From positions 124,001 through 188,000 of the forward strand of contig CAWIXN010000001.1 of NCBI GenBank assembly GCA_963840095.1: 64,000 nt of DNA. The letters run 5' to 3'. The stretch is from DATBGO01 sp963840095. GTDB taxonomy: Bacteria; Actinomycetota; Actinomycetes; Streptosporangiales; Streptosporangiaceae. Shown here in pieces: positions 18,263 through 30,293 of the stretch. The translations under genes and the position numbers were made by a program. Below the pieces are notes generated by a model. That model saw nothing but the letters and a program-made list of their open reading frames with translations. It made no database searches and was not told the DNA's origin. Numbering within the stretch: position 1 is the stretch's first letter; each line of letters opens with the position of its first letter.

Positions 18263-18778
18263 GTGAGCCTTCCACCGTTCGAGAAAGTCGTCGCGCAGCA
18301 CGGGCCGACCGTCCTGCGGGTCTGCCTGGCGGTGCTGCCGCCGCAGGATGCCGAGGATGCGTGGTCAGAGACGTTCCTCGCGGCGCTGCGCGCGTACCCG
18401 CAGGTGCGGCCGGACAGCAATCTCAGGGCCTGGCTGGTCACGATCGCGCACCGTAAGGCGATCGACGGATACCGGGCCGCCCGGCGCGCCCCGAGCCCGA
18501 CCGGCGTCATCCCCGAGCGGGCCGGCGCTGACTCCGGCGCGCCCGCCCCGCCCGACACCGAGCTCGGCGGGGCGCTGGCCGCCCTGCCGTTCAAGCAGCG
18601 CGCCGCGGTCGCCTACCGCTACCTGGCTGACCTGTCCTACCAGGACATCGCGGGACTGCTGGGCACCAGCGAGGCAGCCGCGCGCCGCAGCGCCGCCGAC
18701 GGCATCGCGGCGCTGCGCAAGACCTACGCGAAGACCACCTACGCGAAGACCTATGTGAAGAGGAACGATGATGACTGA
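18263..18778 (+). CDS. ECF-type RNA polymerase sigma factor
   Basis: 171 residues. Region 2 (LPPQDAEDAWSETFLAALRA and NLRAWLVTIAHRKAIDGYRA) and region 4 (LPFKQRAAVAYRYLADLSYQ and IAGLLGTSEAAARRSAADGI) are clear. The GTG start at 18263 overlaps nothing upstream. Its end overlaps the MGMT gene by 11 bases, giving a translationally coupled sigma/MGMT/2OG-oxygenase operon. This suggests a role in the response to DNA alkylation. No anti-sigma gene is adjacent. Confidence 0.87.
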   Translation: MSLPPFEKVVAQHGPTVLRVCLAVLPPQDAEDAWSETFLAALRAYPQVRPDSNLRAWLVTIAHRKAIDGYRAARRAPSPTGVIPERAGADSGAPAPPDTELGGALAALPFKQRAAVAYRYLADLSYQDIAGLLGTSEAAARRSAADGIAALRKTYAKTTYAKTYVKRNDDD

Positions 18779-19379
18779 AACCGACCGTGACCTGATCATG
18801 TCGCTGACCGAGACCGGCGAGGGCAGCCTGCCCGGGCTGCACGCCCGGCTGGCTGCCCTGGCCAGCGGCAGCGGCCTGCTCGACGTTGCCTACCGCACCG
18901 TGGACTCACCGCTCGGACCGCTGCTCGTCGCGGCGACACCGCGCGGCCTGGTCCGGGTGGCCTTCGCCCGCGAGGACCACGACGCGGTCCTGACCCGGCT
19001 GGCCAGCTTGGTGAGCCCGCGGGTGCTGCACGCGCCAGGCCAGCTCGACGAAGCCGCGCGTGAGCTTGATGAGTACTTCGCCGGCCGCAGGCGCCAGTTC
19101 GGCCTGCCGCTGGATTTCCAGCTGGCGCACGGTTTCCGGCTGGCTGTCCTAGCGCACCTGCGCGAGATCACCTACGGCGCCACCGAGAGCTACTCGGTCG
19201 TGGCGGCGGCCGCTGGCCGCCCGGCGGCGGTCCGGGCCGTGGGCACGGCGTGCGCGACCAATCCACTGCCGGTCGTAGTGCCCTGCCACCGGGTGGTGCG
19301 CAGTGACGGGTCGATCGGGCAGTACGCGGGCGGCCCCGAGGCCAAGCGGTCGCTCCTGGCTATGGAGGCGGCGGCGTGA
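18768..19379 (+). CDS. ogt: Methylated-DNA-[protein]-cysteine S-methyltransferase
   Basis: 203 residues. The catalytic motif PCHRV lies near residue 171 (VVVPCHRVVRSDGSIGQYAGG) and the arginine-finger region AVGTACATNPLP precedes it. It repairs O6-alkylguanine by suicidal transfer to Cys. The N-terminal 25 residues are extra. The start overlaps the upstream sigma gene and the stop overlaps the 2OG-oxygenase start by 4 bases, so all three are coupled. Confidence 0.92.
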   Translation: MMTETDRDLIMSLTETGEGSLPGLHARLAALASGSGLLDVAYRTVDSPLGPLLVAATPRGLVRVAFAREDHDAVLTRLASLVSPRVLHAPGQLDEAARELDEYFAGRRRQFGLPLDFQLAHGFRLAVLAHLREITYGATESYSVVAAAAGRPAAVRAVGTACATNPLPVVVPCHRVVRSDGSIGQYAGGPEAKRSLLAMEAAA

Positions 19380-20139
19380 GGGCGGCAGCATCGGAGTCCG
19401 GCTTGGCATCAGGGTCCGGCTCGGCCGTGCGGTCCGGGGCGGCGGCGCGGGTCGCCGCCCTGGATTGGCCGACCCTGGCGGACGGGCTCGAGGAGGTCGG
19501 CTGCGCGCTGACCGCGCCGCTGGTCGGCCCGGCAGAGTGCCGGCGGATCGCCGGGCGCTATGACGAGGCGGCCCTGTTCCGGTCGACGATTGACATGGCT
19601 CGCTACCGGTTCGGCGCTGGCCAGTACCGCTATTTCGGCTACCCGCTCCCGGACGTGGTCGCCGAGCTGCGCGCGGCGTTCTGGCCGCACCTGCTGCCGA
19701 TCGCCCGCGACTGGGCGGCCCGCCTGGGCCGCCGGCCCCATGGCCCGAGGAGTTCGCCAGCTGGCTGGACCAATGCCACGCCGCCGGGCAGGCCAAGCCC
19801 ACCCCCATCCTGCTGCGCTACGGCCCCGGCGACTGGAACGCGCTGCACCGGGACCTGTACGGGGACCTGGTCTTCCCGCTGCAGGCGGTCATCGGGCTAG
19901 ACGCTCCGGGCGCCGATTACACCGGAGGTGAGTTCCTCATGGTCGAGCAGCGCCCCCGGGCTCAGTCACGCGGCACGGTCACCACGCTGGGACAGGGGCA
20001 GGCACTGATCTTCACCACCCGCGACCGACCGGTCGAATCGGCGCGTGGCTGGTCGGCGGCCCCGGTACGGCATGGGGTCAGCGTGGTCCGCTCCGGTCGG
20101 CGCCACACGCTCGGCCTGGTCCTGCACGACGCTCAGTGA
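19376..20139 (+). pseudogene. 2OG-Fe(II) oxygenase with a -1 frameshift
   Basis: The N-terminal half (from GTG 19376) reads LDWPTLADGLEEVGCALTAP and RYRFGAGQYRYFGYPLPDVV. The C-terminal half in another frame reads PTPILLRYGPGDWNALHRDL, TGGEFLMVEQRPRAQSRGT, then RHTLGLVLHD. The HxD motif is in ALHRDLYGD and the distal His is in RHTLG. The frame breaks at the CCCC run near 19736; one added base restores it. Intact homologues commonly sit beside sigma/MGMT genes in actinobacteria. It overlaps the WhiB stop region by 7 bases. Either a pseudogene or a single-base sequence error. Confidence 0.78.
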
Positions 20140-20429
20140 GCCAGCGCCCGCTTCGCCCGCTTGCGGGGTCGGCCGCGAGTCCGCTTGGTCACCGTCAGCG
20201 CGCCGCGATCGAAGATCTCGCCGCCCCAGACGCCAAAAGGCTCGGCGCGCTCGATCGCGCCGTCCAGGCAAGGGCCGCGCAGCGGGCACTGCCTGCAGAA
20301 TGCCTTGGCCTGCTCAAGCTCGGCGGGCAGGTCTGAGAACCACAGTTGCGGGTCCTGCGTCCGGCAGGGCAGCGGGCCGAACAGCTCCGCCGCTCGTCCC
20401 GCCAGTGCGACCAGGGAGGTGCTGGACAT
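20133..20429 (-). CDS. WhiB family transcriptional regulator (WhiB7-like)
   Basis: 98 residues. Four cysteines in the WhiB pattern (C22, then AFCRQCPLRGPC) bind a 4Fe-4S cluster. GVWGGE is the sigma-A-binding turn. The C-terminal RGRPRKRAKRA is an AT-hook, which marks WhiB7, the intrinsic antibiotic-resistance regulator. The 280 bases upstream contain no other gene and could hold the long regulatory leader typical of whiB7. Confidence 0.86.
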   Translation of the reverse strand: MSSTSLVALAGRAAELFGPLPCRTQDPQLWFSDLPAELEQAKAFCRQCPLRGPCLDGAIERAEPFGVWGGEIFDRGALTVTKRTRGRPRKRAKRALAH

Positions 20430-20703
20430 AACAGGTCCTCATGCCTTTCAGGTAAGCCAGGTGCTGCGTCGCGTCGGCCAGGTCGGTTCCGCTGTCCCGG
20501 ACGGCTGCCTAGGCCCTTCCAGCGTGCCGGGATGCAGGCGCGGTAGGCATCAGCCAGCTGACTGATATTGGTGCCGCGAGGCTGCTCCTGTTGGTCGATG
20601 CCCGGGCCGCCGCCGTCATCTCACCGTTGTAGACGTCGGCGAGCGGCCAGAGTCATCGGGCATATCGATGCCGACCAAGATTCCCGGTCGCCTCGGCGTG
20701 GCT

Positions 20704-20715
20704 TATGCTGAGGCC
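20704..20715 (+). promoter_or_regulatory. Minus-10 element of the leuS leader transcript
   Basis: TATGCT at 20704-20709 is followed by 6 bases and then GTG at 20716, exactly the geometry of leaderless actinobacterial promoters. A weak minus-35 (TTCCCG, 20681-20686) lies 17 bases upstream. Confidence 0.5.
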
Positions 20716-20757
20716 GTGACCCGTTGCGAGCGCCTTCTCCTTACCGGGCCGCGTTGA
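20716..20757 (+). CDS. Leucine-rich leader peptide of the leuS attenuator
   Basis: A 13-codon open frame reading MTRCERLLLTGPR then TGA. It contains three consecutive leucine codons CTT CTC CTT, which are rare codons in this GC-rich genome. The GTG start coincides with the predicted transcription start, so it needs no ribosome binding site. It lies 100 bases before leuS and just before a perfect helix and an intrinsic terminator. Scarcity of charged tRNA-Leu should stall the ribosome here. This is read from the sequence and is not a known database entry to me. Confidence 0.72.
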   Translation: MTRCERLLLTGPR

Positions 20758-20817
20758 CGCACTTGACCGTCGAGCCCTGAGTCAACGCGGCTGCCCCTCA
20801 TGGTCGAGGGGCTTTTT
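20748..20817 (+). terminator. leuS attenuator: leader helix plus intrinsic terminator
   Basis: GCCGCGTTGAC (20748-20758, spanning the leader stop codon) is perfectly complementary to GTCAACGCGGC (20781-20791). Two bases later comes the terminator: stem GCCCCTC/GAGGGGC (20793-20799 and 20806-20812), loop ATGGTC and TTTTT. A ribosome stalled on the leucine codons would cover the 5' arm of the first helix. The alternative antiterminator pairing is not obvious by eye. Confidence 0.72.
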
Positions 20818-20857
20818 CATTTCCGGGCCAGGAAGATCCACCGACGGCGAGGGCGAC

Positions 20858-23788
20858 ATGAACGAGGGCGAGTCCCACCAGACCTCCAGCGGCGCAGGCG
20901 TTTCCGCTGACCGGCAGCCGCCATTCCGCTACGGCGCGCGGCTCGCCGGCGAGATTGAGTCACGGTGGCAGAAACGGTGGGCAGCGGGTGGCACCTTCGA
21001 CTCGCCCAACCCGGCCGGATCGCTCGCTACGGGATTCGGTCGGGTGGCGGGGCGTCCCAAGGTCTACGTGCTGGACATGTTCCCCTATCCGAGCGGCGCA
21101 GGGCTACACGTCGGTCACCCGCTCGGCTATATCGCCACCGACGTATACGCCAGATACCTGCGCATGACCGGCCACCATGTCCTGCATACCTTCGGTTACG
21201 ACGCCTTCGGCCTGCCCGCCGAGCAGTACGCGATCGACACCGGCCAGCACCCGCAGGTGACAACCCAGGCCAACATCGCCAATATGCGCCGCCAGCTCAG
21301 GCGTCTGGGACTGGGTCATGACACGCGCCGGGAGATTTCAACCACCGACCCGGGCTACTACCGCTGGACCCAGTGGATCTTCCTGCAGATCTTCAACAGC
21401 TGGTGCGACGAGCGGACCGGGCGGGCGAGGCCGATCAGCGATCTGGTGGCCGAGTTCGAGGCTGGCCGGCGCGGCCCGCCTGATGGCCGCCCCTGGAGCG
21501 AGCTGACCGGCACCGAGCAGCACGCAGTGATCGACGGACGCCGGCTCGCCTATCTCGCCTCGGAACTCGTCAACTGGTGCCCGGGGCTCGGCACCGTCCT
21601 GGCCAATGAGGAAGTCACCGCCGACGGGCGCAGCGACGTGGGCAACTACCCCGTGTACCGGCGGCCGATGCGCCAGTGGATGCTGCGGATCACCGCCTTC
21701 GCTGACCGGCTGATCAGCGACCTGGACCTGGTCGACTGGCCTGAGTCCCTGAAGCAGATGCAGCGCAACTGGATCGGCGCCAGCGACGGGGCGTATATCA
21801 CCCTGACCGCGGGCCGGACGCACGTCGACGTCTTCACCACCCGGCCGGACACGCTCTACGGCGCCACCTACGTGGTGCTGGCCCCCGAGCACCCGGAGGC
21901 GGCCCACCTGGTCACGGGCGCCTGGCCCGATGGCACCCCGGAGGTCTGGAAGAACCCGGCGGGCCGGGAGCACGGTTCAGAGTGGACGCCCCGCGAGGCG
22001 GTCGCCGCCTACCAGCAGCGGTCGGCGCGCCTGTCCGACCGGCAGCGCAGCGCCGACGCAGGCAAGACAGGCGTCTTCACCGGTTCCTACGTCACGAATC
22101 CGGTCACCGGGGAGCCGGTCCCGGTGTTCCTGGCGGACTACGTCCTGATGGGCTACGGGACCGGGGCGATCATGGCTGTCCCCGCCCACGACCAGCGGGA
22201 CCTGGACTTCGCGCACAAGTTCGGGCTGGAGATCAGGAAGGTGCTCCAGCCTCCCGCGAAGTGGCTCGCCGCCCATGGCCTCGAAGTCGGCACCCCGGCC
22301 GGGAACTGGCAGATCGCATTCACCGGCGACGGCCGTTACGTGCCTGCGCCCGGCCCCGAGCTGGCCGGGCTGGCCGTCAGCGACGGGATCGCCGCGGCCA
22401 TCACCTGGCTGAGGCAGCGCGGCGCCGGGCGAGCGGCCCGGTCATACCGGCTGCGTGACTGGCTGTTCTCCCGGCAGCGTTACTGGGGCGAGCCGTTTCC
22501 TATTGTGTATGACTCCGACGGCCTGCCGATTGCCCTGCCCGCCGACGCGCTGCCGGTGCGGCTGCCTGACATGGCAGACTTCCAGCCCGAGCCCGACCGG
22601 GATGAGACCAGCGTTCCGGTGCCGCCGCTGGCCCGGGCCATCGAATGGGCGACCGTCGAACTCGACCTGGGCGCTGGCCGCAGGACCTACCGTCGCGAGC
22701 TCAACACCATGCCGCAGTGGGCCGGTTCCTGCTGGTATTACCTGCGTTACCTTGACCCGGCCAACCAGCAGGCGTTCGTCGACCCGCAGATCGAGCGCTA
22801 CTGGATGGCCCCGCCGGACGCCAGCCAGGACGGCGAGGGGGGCGTCGACCTGTACATGGCCGGCGTCGAGCATGCGGTGTTGCATCTGCTGTACGCCCGG
22901 TTCTGGCACAAGGTGCTGTACGACCTGGGCTACGTATCCACCAAGGAGCCGTTCAGGCGGCTGTACCGCCATGGCTACATCCTGGCCGACGCCTTTACCG
23001 ACGAGCGCGGCCGCTACCTCCCGGCCGGCGAGGTCGATGAGGGCCGGCTCACTTATCAGGGCAGGCCGGTAACGCGGCGGGCCGGAAAGATGGGCAAGAG
23101 CCTGAAGAACAGCGTCAGCCCCGACGAGATGTACCAGCGATACGGGGCAGACAGTATGCGCCTCTACGAGATGGCGATGGGCCCGCTGGACGCCGACCGG
23201 CCCTGGCGGGCCGGCGACGTTGCCGGGGCGCACCGGTTCCTGCAGCGCTTGTGGCGAAGCATGATCGATGAGGAGACCGGGTCGATCCGGGTCAGCGGCC
23301 GGCCGCTCGACGCCGATTCACTCCGGCACCTGCACCAGACGATCATGGTCGTCCGCAAGGACCTGGACGAGCTGCGGTTCAATACCGCGATCGCCCGCCT
23401 GATGGAGCTGACTTCCCGCGCGGCGAGGATCGCCGCCGCCGACGGCGCGCTGCCCGGGGCGCTCGCCGAGCCGCTGGTCCTTATGGTGGCGCCGTTGGCA
23501 CCGCATGTCGCCGAGGAGCTGTGGAGCCGCCTCGGCCATCAGGACTCGCTGGCCGAGGCGCCCTTCCCGGAAGCCGATGCGGAGCTCGCCGCCGAGCGGA
23601 TCGTCAGCCTGGCCGTCCAGATTAACGGGAAGACCCGTTTCACTATCGAGGCGCCCGCCGGTGCGGGCCGGGACGAGATCGAACGGCTGCTCGCGGCGCA
23701 CCCGGACGTCGCGCTCCACACCGCTGGCCTGACCGTCGAGCGCGTGATCATCGTCCCGGGCCGGATCGCGAGTATCGTGGCGCGATAG
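20858..23788 (+). CDS. leuS: Leucyl-tRNA synthetase
   Basis: 976 residues, class I synthetase charging tRNA-Leu. The HIGH motif is HVGH (residues 84-87, in SGAGLHVGHPLGYIATD). KMSKS is KMGKS (near residue 745, in AGKMGKSLKNSVSPDEMYQR). The editing domain includes TTRPDTLYGATYVVLAPEHP and YGTGAIMAVPAHDQRD with the conserved Asp. The C-terminal IQINGK-like segment reads VQINGKTRF. The start ATG follows GGGCGAC after the attenuator. Preceded by the leader peptide, its expression is probably raised when leucyl-tRNA is low. Confidence 0.96.
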   Translation: MNEGESHQTSSGAGVSADRQPPFRYGARLAGEIESRWQKRWAAGGTFDSPNPAGSLATGFGRVAGRPKVYVLDMFPYPSGAGLHVGHPLGYIATDVYARYLRMTGHHVLHTFGYDAFGLPAEQYAIDTGQHPQVTTQANIANMRRQLRRLGLGHDTRREISTTDPGYYRWTQWIFLQIFNSWCDERTGRARPISDLVAEFEAGRRGPPDGRPWSELTGTEQHAVIDGRRLAYLASELVNWCPGLGTVLANEEVTADGRSDVGNYPVYRRPMRQWMLRITAFADRLISDLDLVDWPESLKQMQRNWIGASDGAYITLTAGRTHVDVFTTRPDTLYGATYVVLAPEHPEAAHLVTGAWPDGTPEVWKNPAGREHGSEWTPREAVAAYQQRSARLSDRQRSADAGKTGVFTGSYVTNPVTGEPVPVFLADYVLMGYGTGAIMAVPAHDQRDLDFAHKFGLEIRKVLQPPAKWLAAHGLEVGTPAGNWQIAFTGDGRYVPAPGPELAGLAVSDGIAAAITWLRQRGAGRAARSYRLRDWLFSRQRYWGEPFPIVYDSDGLPIALPADALPVRLPDMADFQPEPDRDETSVPVPPLARAIEWATVELDLGAGRRTYRRELNTMPQWAGSCWYYLRYLDPANQQAFVDPQIERYWMAPPDASQDGEGGVDLYMAGVEHAVLHLLYARFWHKVLYDLGYVSTKEPFRRLYRHGYILADAFTDERGRYLPAGEVDEGRLTYQGRPVTRRAGKMGKSLKNSVSPDEMYQRYGADSMRLYEMAMGPLDADRPWRAGDVAGAHRFLQRLWRSMIDEETGSIRVSGRPLDADSLRHLHQTIMVVRKDLDELRFNTAIARLMELTSRAARIAAADGALPGALAEPLVLMVAPLAPHVAEELWSRLGHQDSLAEAPFPEADAELAAERIVSLAVQINGKTRFTIEAPAGAGRDEIERLLAAHPDVALHTAGLTVERVIIVPGRIASIVAR

Positions 23789-23991
23789 CCCCCGTGCGGA
23801 GGGCATGGCCCGGACCCGCTGCGCAGGTCAGCGAGGTGCTAGCGACGCGCCGACCTGGCGGGTGTGCCCTTGGCCGGGCTCAGGTGGCGCCCGGAAGGCG
23901 CGGGGCTTGTTACCATCGGATCAGCAGCTACGCCGCGCCGGCCGAGCATGCGGCACCCGGTCCGCTGGCCAGGTGCGCGGGGAGGTGTTTG

Positions 23992-24294
23992 ATGGGTTGG
24001 ATCAAGGCGCTCGCCATTGGCGTGGCCGTCATCGTGGTTCTCAGCATGGTGTCCGTGATAGTCCACCTCGCCTACCTGATCATCCTGGCCGTCGCTATCG
24101 GCGCGATCGTGGCCGTTGTGCTCAAGGCGCGCGCCCGGCTGCGGGCCGGCCGGGAGGAACGGGCCAGGAAGATCGAGCGGAAGCAGGCCGGGACGGCGAT
24201 TACGCAGCGGCAGTTCGATGTGCCCGCCACGCCGGTTCGCCAGCAGCCGGACGTCGAGGCTGAGCTAGCCAGGCTGCGCAAGGAAATGGAGTAA
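23992..24294 (+). CDS. Small membrane protein with charged C-terminal tail
   Basis: 100 residues. Two adjacent hydrophobic stretches (ALAIGVAVIVVLSMVSVIV and LAYLIILAVAIGAIVAVVL) are followed by a basic helix (RARLRAGREERARKIERKQA) and a Gln/Glu-rich tail ending in EAELARLRKEME. The ribosome binding site GGGGAGGTG precedes ATG. Family not recognised. The preceding 200 bases after leuS contain no gene. Confidence 0.65.
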   Translation: MGWIKALAIGVAVIVVLSMVSVIVHLAYLIILAVAIGAIVAVVLKARARLRAGREERARKIERKQAGTAITQRQFDVPATPVRQQPDVEAELARLRKEME

Positions 24295-24325
24295 CAGCCC
24301 CCCGCAGTCAGGTGTCGATCCGCAG

Positions 24326-25237
24326 TCAGGTGTCGATATTCGGGCCCGCGGGCAGCGGCACCAGGTGGGCGGGCGGATCGGGAACCGCCAGCACCGACTC
24401 GACGCTCAGATCGGGACGAACGTGGATGAGTTCCCCGGTGTCGAGCATCCGCCAGCCGCGTTCCCCGTCGAGTTCCTCCGATGCGATGACGACGGTGGGG
24501 ACCGCCCGCAGCGCGGGCGCATGCACGGAGGATGTCGCGCTGCGCACGTGCAGGCCTGCGGAGGTCGTCGCGGCCGGGCCGACCGCGCTGGCGGCCGACC
24601 CGGCCGCGGCGGCAGAAGGGCCGTCGGCGTGGACGCTGTCGCCGGCCGGTCTTTGGATGACGTGCAGAGCGTGCTGGCCCGGATAACGCAGCGCCCACAG
24701 CTCGCCGGGCGCGGCCACGATGGCGTTCAGCGAGGAGACCGGCAGGTTAGCGCCGATCCAGCGCGCGGCGGCGGCGATGCCCGCCCCGACATCCCCGCCG
24801 TGGGCATCGGTCTGCTGGGTGATCAGCGCGAAGTAGCGCTCGGAATCGGTGTCACCGAGCACTAGCTTGCGGTAGGCGCCAAGCTGCTCGTCCACGCGCT
24901 CGGTCTCGCCGAATCCCCCGTTGTGGGCCATGATCCGGCCCCGCATCGTGAACGGGTGGGTGTTCTCGACGGCCCGGCCGCCCGCGGTCGCCCAGCGTAC
25001 ATGAGCGACGAACGTCGCCGAGGTGGCCTGCTTGGCCTCGCGCAGGAACTCGGCATCGTCGAAGGCTGGCTCGGGCTGCTTGTCAAGGACGGGCCGGGCG
25101 GCGGCATCAAAGTACCCGATCCCGCTCCCGTCAGCGTTCCGCCTGCTCTGTACCTCCAGCGAGTCCGGCGCGTCGAGCAGCCAGAACGTCGCGCTGACCG
25201 GGTCAGTCCCTGAGGTCATCCCGAATAGCCGGCACAT
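24326..25237 (-). CDS. Class II glutamine amidotransferase (EgtC/YafJ-like)
   Basis: 303 residues starting MCRLFGMTSG, with the N-terminal nucleophile Cys2 exposed after Met removal. Further class II motifs are RNADGSGIGYFD, HVRWATAGGRAVENTHPF and MAHNGGF. An Ala/Ser-rich low-complexity insertion lies around residues 205-245. The ATG at 25237 is chosen because Cys must be residue 2; an upstream in-frame start would bury it. Substrate unknown; ergothioneine-type gamma-glutamyl hydrolysis is one possibility, but no egt genes are nearby. Confidence 0.85.
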   Translation of the reverse strand: MCRLFGMTSGTDPVSATFWLLDAPDSLEVQSRRNADGSGIGYFDAAARPVLDKQPEPAFDDAEFLREAKQATSATFVAHVRWATAGGRAVENTHPFTMRGRIMAHNGGFGETERVDEQLGAYRKLVLGDTDSERYFALITQQTDAHGGDVGAGIAAAARWIGANLPVSSLNAIVAAPGELWALRYPGQHALHVIQRPAGDSVHADGPSAAAAGSAASAVGPAATTSAGLHVRSATSSVHAPALRAVPTVVIASEELDGERGWRMLDTGELIHVRPDLSVESVLAVPDPPAHLVPLPAGPNIDT

Positions 25238-25384
25238 GAGGCTCAGGCTCCACTGCGTGCACTTTCGCCCATCGACAGAAGGTCTCACGCCCGCACCGGC
25301 CGGTCAAGGGGTTGCGATCCAAGCCAGGTGATCTTCCCCGGCCCGCTATCCGGCACCGAGGGCGCGCCGCGCCTGCCCCGCAGC

Positions 25385-25440
25385 CTGATGGATTCGGGAA
25401 TCCATCAGGAAATCCCCGTACCAATTCCCGAATTCATCAG
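25385..25440. promoter_or_regulatory. Palindrome with a third half-site before the amidotransferase gene
   Basis: CTGATGGATTC, a GG spacer and GAATCCATCAG (25385-25408) form a perfect palindrome. A third copy, GAATTCATCAG, lies at 25430-25440. It sits about 150 bases upstream of the amidotransferase start and looks like a repressor operator. The surrounding 25238-25680 gap has no gene besides hairpin copy B. Confidence 0.45.
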
Positions 25441-25584
25441 GTGCGGCGCCGGGTTCTTTGGGCACTGCTGGTGAATTCTGAGGCCACAGCGACAGGAGGG
25501 GCGCAGAATACTGCGGCCGGCGGTTAACGCGATCTCCTGCCGGGCGTGAACAGCGCGTAGTGCCAGGCCCGCCGCCAGGCCCAG

Positions 25585-25633
25585 TGATCTTGTCGGGTTT
25601 TCAGCGATATCTACTGGAGAGCCGTCAAGATCA
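25585..25633. repeat. Dispersed hairpin element, copy B
   Basis: Arms 25585-25604 and 25614-25633 (two G-U pairs and two mismatches) around the loop CGATATCTA. It lies about 48 bases beyond the 3' end of the dihydroorotate-dehydrogenase-like gene. Confidence 0.78.
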
Positions 25634-25680
25634 TCGAAGTCGTCGGGGAGGGAGCTGAATGCCGTCGTGGGCCGGGCGCG

Positions 25681-26714
25681 TCACCATGGGCCGGGCGCGT
25701 TGTTGGCCACCCGCATGGCCGAGACATATCCGGCGCGCTCGTGACTGGTCTGGTCAGCATCAGCCGACGCGGCCAGCAGGCCGCGCAGTTGGCTGACCGA
25801 GGCGTAGCCCTTGCGCACCATCCACGCGGACAGCCCGTCCAGCAGGACCGCCGCGTGCTCGGGCCCATGGCGGATCAGGGCTGACGCGGTCATCACCACA
25901 TCCGCGCCGGCCAGCAGGTACTTGACCACGTCGGCGGGCTCGTCAACGCCGGTCGTCCCGGCCAGCGAGGCGCGCACCCGCCGCCGCAGGATCGAGATCC
26001 AGGTGCGCGGCAGCCTGGCCTCCCGCGGGCTGGACAGGTCCACGGCCGGCACGAAGGCCAGCTTCTCCGGGTCGATGTCGGGCTGCAGGAACCGGTTGAA
26101 CAGCACCAGTCCGTCCGCGCCCGCCTCGTCGAGCCGCAGCGCCATCTCGCCCGTCGAGCTGAAATGCGGGCTCAGCTTGACTGCCACGGGAACCGTCACC
26201 GCGGCCTTGACCCGCTGCAGGATGTCGATGTGCCGCTGCTCGACCTCCCGGCCGCCGATCCGCGGATCGCCGGGGATGTAGTAGATGTTGAGCTCGATCG
26301 CGGCGGCGCCCGCGTCCTGCATGGCCCGCGCGTAGCTGGTCCAGCCGCCCGGCGTCACGCCGTTGAGGCTGCCGATCACCGGGATCTCGACCGACCCCGC
26401 GGCACGCTCGAGCAGGCTCAGGTAACGCCGGGGGCTCGGCTCCTCCGCAGCGCCGTCAGCCGCCACGGCGGCTTCCGTCTCGGCCGGGAAATAGGACAGT
26501 GCCTCGGCGAAGACCTCGGTCCCGGCCTGCGCCAGCCGGGCGTTCTCGGCCGCCTCGCGCCGCAACTGCTCCTCGAACAGGGAATAGAGCACGACCGCGC
26601 CGACCCCGGCGTCGGCCAGCCGCCGCACCCCGCCCACCGTGTTCGACAGCGGTGACGCGGAGGCGACCAGCGGGTTGCGCAGCGCAAGCCCGAGGTAACC
26701 GGTGGACAGGTCCA

Positions 26715-26715
<1 letters not shown>
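25681..26715 (-). CDS. Dihydroorotate dehydrogenase-like protein
   Basis: 344 residues, TIM-barrel FMN enzyme. MDLSTGYLGLALRNPLVASASPLS is the typical N-terminus of the 'dihydroorotate dehydrogenase-like' family found with pyruvate:ferredoxin oxidoreductase genes. IELNIYYIP, VAVKLSPHFSS and GADGLVLFNRF are barrel segments. Canonical PyrD active-site residues cannot all be assigned, so pyrimidine synthesis is not implied. Its ATG overlaps the nifJ stop (TAATG), so it is the last gene of a coupled three-gene operon with nifJ and the GltD-like gene. Confidence 0.85.
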
Positions 26716-30289
<3,574 letters not shown>

Positions 30290-30293
<4 letters not shown>

